From: Telopea speciosissima
Taxonomy: Eukaryota > Streptophyta > Magnoliopsida > Proteales > Proteaceae
Assembly (NCBI RefSeq): GCF_018873765.1
Contig: NC_057917.1
Coordinates: 52,755,464-52,819,463 of the forward strand
DNA: 64,000 nt
Direction: 5' to 3'
Program-made: the position numbers and the translations under genes
Part shown: positions 59,525 to 64,000 of the stretch, piece after piece
Position numbering within the stretch: position 1 is the stretch's first letter
Layout: each line of letters starts with the position of its first letter
Notes under the pieces: model-generated
Seen by the model: only the letters and a program-made list of their open reading frames with translations
What the model was told of the DNA's origin: nothing
The model's database searches: none

Positions 59525-60935
59525 CTATTCATAAGAACGAGTGATGGACATGATGTCTTTCTTACACAGATCGACAATCCACGTAGTGGACAATGGCCAT
59601 TGTGTCATACACTCTATAGACACAGCCTTCCATGCCAAGGTATCAGCCACATGGTTGAGGGACCTTGGTAAGTACTCAAACTTACATTCTACAAAGTAAG
59701 TTGATAATTGCAAAATATCCTCGATAATGATCCGGAGGCCAGGAGGGGGTTCCTTCGCACGGTCTGTTAGCAGCTTAATGATCTCGATATTATCGGACTC
59801 TACAATAACGCTGTCGTAGCACTCCCCTATGGCATGAAGCATGCTGAATCTCACAGCTAGACCTTCCCCTTCTATAATACTTGCGAAGCACTGAGGGTCT
59901 GATACAGCGGAGATGGGTAACCCCGTGTGATCCCTAAACACAAATCCCAAGCCGGATTTACCTTTGTCTTTGGGGAAGGATGCATAACAACTCAGTTTAA
60001 CCCATCCACGTGGCGGGGGGTCCATTGGTGATTCTAGCTTTGTGGCGGGGGGAGGTAGCAGGAGTCTTGTATGAAGCCTGGTGATAGACATCCATTGACG
60101 TCTAGGAAACCTTGCCCAACCTAGCTTCATTTCTTGCTTTCCAAATATACCAACAAACGAAGGACCAGTAGCTGACAGTTGGGCGCCCCTTTGTCTTCTC
60201 GTTTGTAAGTAACTCCGCCCATTTCAAGATCCACGTGGCCAATGAGGGTGAGTTTGTATACAAGAACCTGACTTCGACCTTACAACCCAACCAAACAGCA
60301 TGAGCGAACGGGAAAGTGTACAAGATGTGATCAGTGGTCTCCAAGGCACCACACCGGTGGCAGTTATGATCCACAGGGATTCTTCTACGACTAAGACCAT
60401 CCCCTGTTGCCAAGGCTAAAGTGTAGGCCTTTCAAAGAAAAGTTTTAATTTTTGGCATGGAAGGGCAGTTCCATACTTGTTTCCAGACCTCGTTAGGAAC
60501 CCGTGGTATTGTGGTTGAAGATGAGCTGGCAGTCTAAGTTTGTTCCTTGACACCTTGTTGGGTTGCTAGGAACTAATATGCTGCTTTGACCATGAAAATG
60601 CCTGATTTTGAGCCTCCCCACACCAACTGATCTTCCTTTGGGAACTGTGGAAGTTTAATTTGTAGGATGGCTTCCTTATCCCTTGGATCAAAGAATTTAT
60701 CAAGCAAATCAAAACGCCAAACCATATTCTGATGGTCAATCAACTGGTTTACATGTGTCAGAGTGCAATCCATTGGCTTAGGAAAGAGAACTTTGAACTT
60801 GTTAGCCGTGGGAATCCATCTGTCTTTCCATATACTAATCTGCGTACCATCGCCTACAACCCATAAAAGACCTTGAGCCAGTAGATCTCTACCATAGATA
60901 AGACCCCTCCACGCCCACGAGGGATTACTACCCAC
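59525..60935 (-). pseudogene. LINE zf-RVT and RNase H region
   Basis: The upper part has WRGLIYGRDLL, WVVGDGTQISIWKDRWIP and a zinc-binding CHRCGALETTDH near 60350. The lower part is the RNase H-like RVT_3 domain: LSCYASF (Asp lost), IEGEGLAVRFSM (Glu), VIVESDN (Asp kept) and LNHVADTLAWKAV. Frameshifts separate the parts near 60100 and 60570. Confidence 0.85.
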
Positions 60936-61430
60936 CTTCGCCTGAATAAAATTAGATGTGGGAAAATATATATGTTTCGTAAAAAGGCCCCAGGTAGTCT
61001 ATGGAAATTTCCATAACTGCCACGCAGCCTTGACGAGCAGAGCATCATTTTGTAGCTTTGGATCCCGCAATCCCAGGCCTCCTATTCCTTTGGGATGACA
61101 CAGTTTGTTCCACCCTACCCATTTTATATTCCCCTGTCTGCCTTGATTATTCCAGAAGAAATCCGATGCCAACCGTCGAGTTTTATCATGGATTGACCGG
61201 GGAATTTTAAAATGGGATGCCGAGTAATTGGACATGGTGAGGATTACTGATTTCAGTAGGGTCTCTCTCCCGGCTTGTGACAACAACAGGCTTTTCCACC
61301 CCTGCAAGCGCTTCTAAATTCGATCCCCCACTTCACGGAAAGCCTGCAGTTTAGATGTACCAAACTCTACCGGCAGGCCTAAATATTTTTGGATCCCTTC
61401 TCCATATTTGACCTTGAAAATCTTTGAAAA

Positions 61431-62882
61431 CTAGCGTTTAAGCTTAGGTGGAGTAGTTGGGCTAAAATATAGCATGGACTTGGCGTGATTAAGAGCTTGG
61501 CCACTCGCTGCACAAAAGAGGTCGACACATTCTTTGAATTCAAACACTTCTTTAAGGTTCACCTTTGAAAACAAAATACAATCATTGGCAAATAAGAGAT
61601 GTGATATAGGGCTAGCTCGTTGTCTTACCCGGATACCTTGCAATCTACCTTCCACCTGGGCATGCTGCAGTATGCTGCTAAGGACCTGAGCACAGAGGAT
61701 GAAGATAGATGGGGATAGGGGGTCTCCCTGTCTAATCCCCATCGTAGGTGTGATGCTGCCCCTAGCCGTCCACAATCATCGGCGAATAAGAGATGTGATA
61801 CAGGGCTAGCTCACTATCTTACCCGGATACCTTGCAATCTACCTTCCACTTGGGCATGTTGCAGTATGTTGCTAAGGAGTTGAGCACAAAGGATGAAGAT
61901 AGATGGGGACAGGGGGTCTCCCTGTCTAATCCCCCTCGTAGGTGTGATGCTACCTCTAGCCGCCCCATTAACTAGTACTTGATACTTCACCGAAGTTATA
62001 CAAGCCATCACCATCTTCACCCACATACTAGAGAAGCCAAATGCGACCAACAGATGCTCAATGAAATACCAGCCCATGCGATCATAAGCTTTCCGCATGT
62101 CCATTTTTAAGGCTAAAAACTTTCCTTTACCCTTCTTCCGATGTCAAATATAATGGAAGAGCTCATGTGCCATAAAAACACTATCCGAGATCAGCCTATT
62201 TGGGACGAAAGCCGATTGGGATGTGGAGATCAATTGGTCCAACATGGCATGGGCTTCAACCGGGTTGCCATAATCTTTGAGATAATACGCATAGCCACAC
62301 TGCTAAGGCTATTGGCTGAAAGTGCTCCACCTTTTCAGGGTCCGGGCATTTGGGGATCAAACAGATGAGTGTGTCATTTAAACCTACAGGTAGAGTACCC
62401 TTAACAAAGAAATCCAGAACAAAGGCCGTAAGATCCTGGTTAGTTAAATCCCAAAAAGATTGATAGAAAAGTGGAGGCAGGCCGTCAGGACCTGGAGCTT
62501 TTAATGGACCCATAGACATTATCGCCGTTTTGATCTCATCTTCTCCGGGTGGGACACATAGAGTTTCGTTGGAGTGGGCATCGATAAATGGTTGAATGAA
62601 TTTTAGTGCTCGTGTCACAGCCTCCTTATCCACTGGTTCAGCCGAGATGGTAGTGGAATAGTGATTAATGATCTCAGAGAACAGCTCTGAATCCGAGGTT
62701 GTCCAATTGCCAGAAGGAAGTTTGAGCTTTAATATTTTATTAAAATGGCGACTCTGAACTGTTGTAGCATGGACGAAGGATGTGTTTCGATCATCGGCCG
62801 TCAGCCAATCGACTCTAGACTTATGATGCCAATGAACTGCCTGTCTAGCCAGTGCTTCAACAAGGTTGTTTTCCACGACCAA
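61431..62882 (-). pseudogene. LINE reverse transcriptase, duplicated and inactivated
   Basis: Blocks in order: KAPGPDGLPPLFYQSFWD (block near 62500), LICLIPK, then MDMRKAYDRMGW (first catalytic Asp), GIRQGDPLSPSIFILCAQLL, a second GIRQGDPLSPSIFILCAQVL, then HLLFANDCILF, where the catalytic FADD is mutated to FAND. The two QGDPLSP blocks come from a 194-bp duplication (61579-61772 and 61773-61966) whose copies differ at many sites. Confidence 0.88.
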
Positions 62883-63311
62883 CTGATAACTATGATCAAT
62901 AGAGTTAGTAGGTAAATCTTGGAGTTCCGCCAGCTCTGCCTGAAATTGGCAAATTTGATGGTGGATATTCCCAAATTGTTCTCGATTCTAATGTTGAAAA
63001 ACTGGTTTGCAGTTCCTGATCTTGGCTTGTAGAACTTGACCCGCAGATCCTCCCTCTGTAGCTGCCCATGCTTTGGCCGCAGTACTAGCACATTGTGGAT
63101 ATCTTAAACACATCGCCTGGAAACGAAATGGCCACTGACCAAACGTGCTTCCCCCCTCTGAGTCCAGTATCAGTGGACTATGATCAGAGCCAATCACTGT
63201 TTTAACCATTGTCACCGCATCCTCATTTGCTACTCGCCAGGCTAAGTTTGAGAAGACTCGGTCTAACTTAATACGGATGTTAGCCTGTCCGGTGCGCTTG
63301 TTGCTCCAAGT

Positions 63312-63860
63312 TTAGCGTGGCCCATGGCTTTCAATTTCAATGAGACTACAAGCATCGACTAACTGCTTGAAAGCTGCTATGTCCCGGGACCTTGTAGTCC
63401 TCCCCCCTGATTTCTCATACCAAGCCAGGTACGAGTTAAAATCACCGAAAAGCACCCACTTATCATGTCGACTGTGCCCAAAAGCCATAATAGAATCCCA
63501 CACCTGTTGACGATTGGCTTTAATAGGATCCCCATAGACTCCAGCTAGGTAGAAAGGGGTAGAAGGACCATCAGAGACTCGCACGCCAATCAGTCTATTA
63601 TTAGCCTGTAGGATGTCCACTTTGAACTGTAAACTCCAGTACAACACTAGACCCCCAGAGAGGCCTTGGGGTGGGATGAAATAGTAATTGGGGAGCCTTA
63701 ATCGTTGTCCAATAGCTTGAATTTTCGTTTGCTTACACTTAACCTCCATGAGAAAAACAAAATCCACCTTACCTCCACGGCCCATATCCATTAAGGTTTG
63801 CATTGTCAAGGCCCGCCCTATGCCTTGACAATTCCATGATAAGAGCTTCATGACCCCCAA
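63312..63860 (-). pseudogene. LINE ORF2 endonuclease domain
   Basis: Starts MGVMKLLSWNCQGIGRA with the catalytic Asn of LSWNCQG, then FLMEVKC (metal-binding Glu), GGLVLYW and WVLFGDFNSYL (the GDFN pair). The frame stops at SHGPR, where a Tyr codon before TWSNKRTG has become TAA; the same frame continues beyond with IRIKLDRVFSNLAW and GSDHSPLIL (the final catalytic SDH). The endonuclease fold is thus split only by this stop. Confidence 0.85.
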
Positions 63861-63941
63861 TGGGGCTGATTTCCCCCCAGCCGTCGAGGGGCCACATGAT
63901 AAAAAATGCTCATGGGTAGCAGAGGGATTGGCATCCTGGGG

Positions 63942-64000
63942 TCATGAGTCCTGCTTTCGTTTCTTGGGTTTTGGCTTGCCTGATGCTCGAACAGATGGTT
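63942..64000 (-). pseudogene. C-terminus of LINE ORF1
   Basis: A frame open to the window edge ends RASGKPKPKKRKQDS-stop, a basic tail typical of the nucleic-acid-binding ORF1 protein that ends shortly before ORF2. About 80 bases separate it from the ORF2 start. Only 19 codons are visible. Confidence 0.6.

Larger units (their letters stand above)
59499..64000 (-). mobile_element. LINE (non-LTR retrotransposon), 5' end beyond the window
   Basis: On the - strand the order is ORF1 tail (64000-63942), then ORF2: apurinic endonuclease (63860-63312), reverse transcriptase (about 62880-61430), zinc-binding zf-RVT region (60935-60102) and RNase H (60100-59525), ending in a poly(A) tail (T13 at 59499-59511 on the + strand). 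Such elements copy themselves by nicking DNA and priming on the target. ORF2 is broken: an in-frame TAA at about 63312, several frameshifts, and a 194-bp duplication within the reverse transcriptase. The FADD motif reads FAND, and the RNase H NCDAS reads SCYAS, so two active sites are lost. Dead copy. Confidence 0.92.

Noticed and set aside
1-64000. tRNA genes, CRISPR arrays or bacterial-type operons
   Set aside because: No cloverleaf with intact A and B boxes was recognised, and direct repeats are transposon-derived or tandem, without spacer structure. A tRNAscan run would settle the former.

Overview
This is nuclear DNA of a flowering plant, probably a dicot. The evidence is GT-AG spliced genes with many introns, plant-specific families (type-2 lipid-transfer proteins, a DUF1218 wall/membrane protein, a plant reticulon), and dense nested LTR, LINE, hAT, Mutator-like and MITE remnants. 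No CRISPR arrays, operons, tRNA or rRNA genes were seen. Most of the window is transposon-derived or unrecognised intergenic and intronic sequence; coding exons make up only a few per cent.

Layout. (1) 1563-17001 (+): a 12-exon, 383-residue nucleotidylyltransferase-like gene (relative of Arabidopsis At2g01220). Its introns are swollen by a Mutator-like element (3297-4603), a hAT-like MITE (5606-5734), a SINE tail, a collapsed copia element (11230-12854) and a 580-bp MITE. (2) 19176-19394 (-): a small one-helix membrane protein with a Cys/Gly tail. (3) 23848-26184 (-): a five-exon reticulon with a hAT element in intron 2. (4) 29259-34072 (+): the first three exons of a plastid-type dipeptide (L-Ala-D/L-Glu) epimerase. 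They are interrupted by a U6 snRNA retropseudogene and a 3.0-kb non-autonomous LTR element; I could not find the 3' half of the gene. (5) 44577-44855 and 49113-49406 (+): two paralogous type-2 nsLTP genes, with LINE tails and MITEs between them. (6) 51290-52733 (-): a three-exon DUF1218 gene. (7) 54640-55815 (+): a truncated STELLO-like pseudogene carrying a 325-bp tandem duplication. (8) 59499-64000 (-): a LINE that runs off the right edge.

From memory, the order reticulon - epimerase - type-2 LTP matches Arabidopsis At3g18260-At3g18270-At3g18280, so this looks like an ancestral gene block spread out by transposons. The genes do not form one pathway: ER shaping, dipeptide salvage, lipid transfer at the wall and a wall/membrane protein are neighbours by descent.

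No clear new defence or biosynthetic system is present. The most unusual material is: a family of short elements built from iterated keywords (GAATCGG-type, TCGAAAC-type) with similar CAAGGTTTC-like ends; the epimerase that stops after half of its barrel; the non-autonomous LTR element with a perfect 18-bp G-box palindrome; the U6 retrocopy; and a LINE whose reverse-transcriptase core is duplicated out of register.
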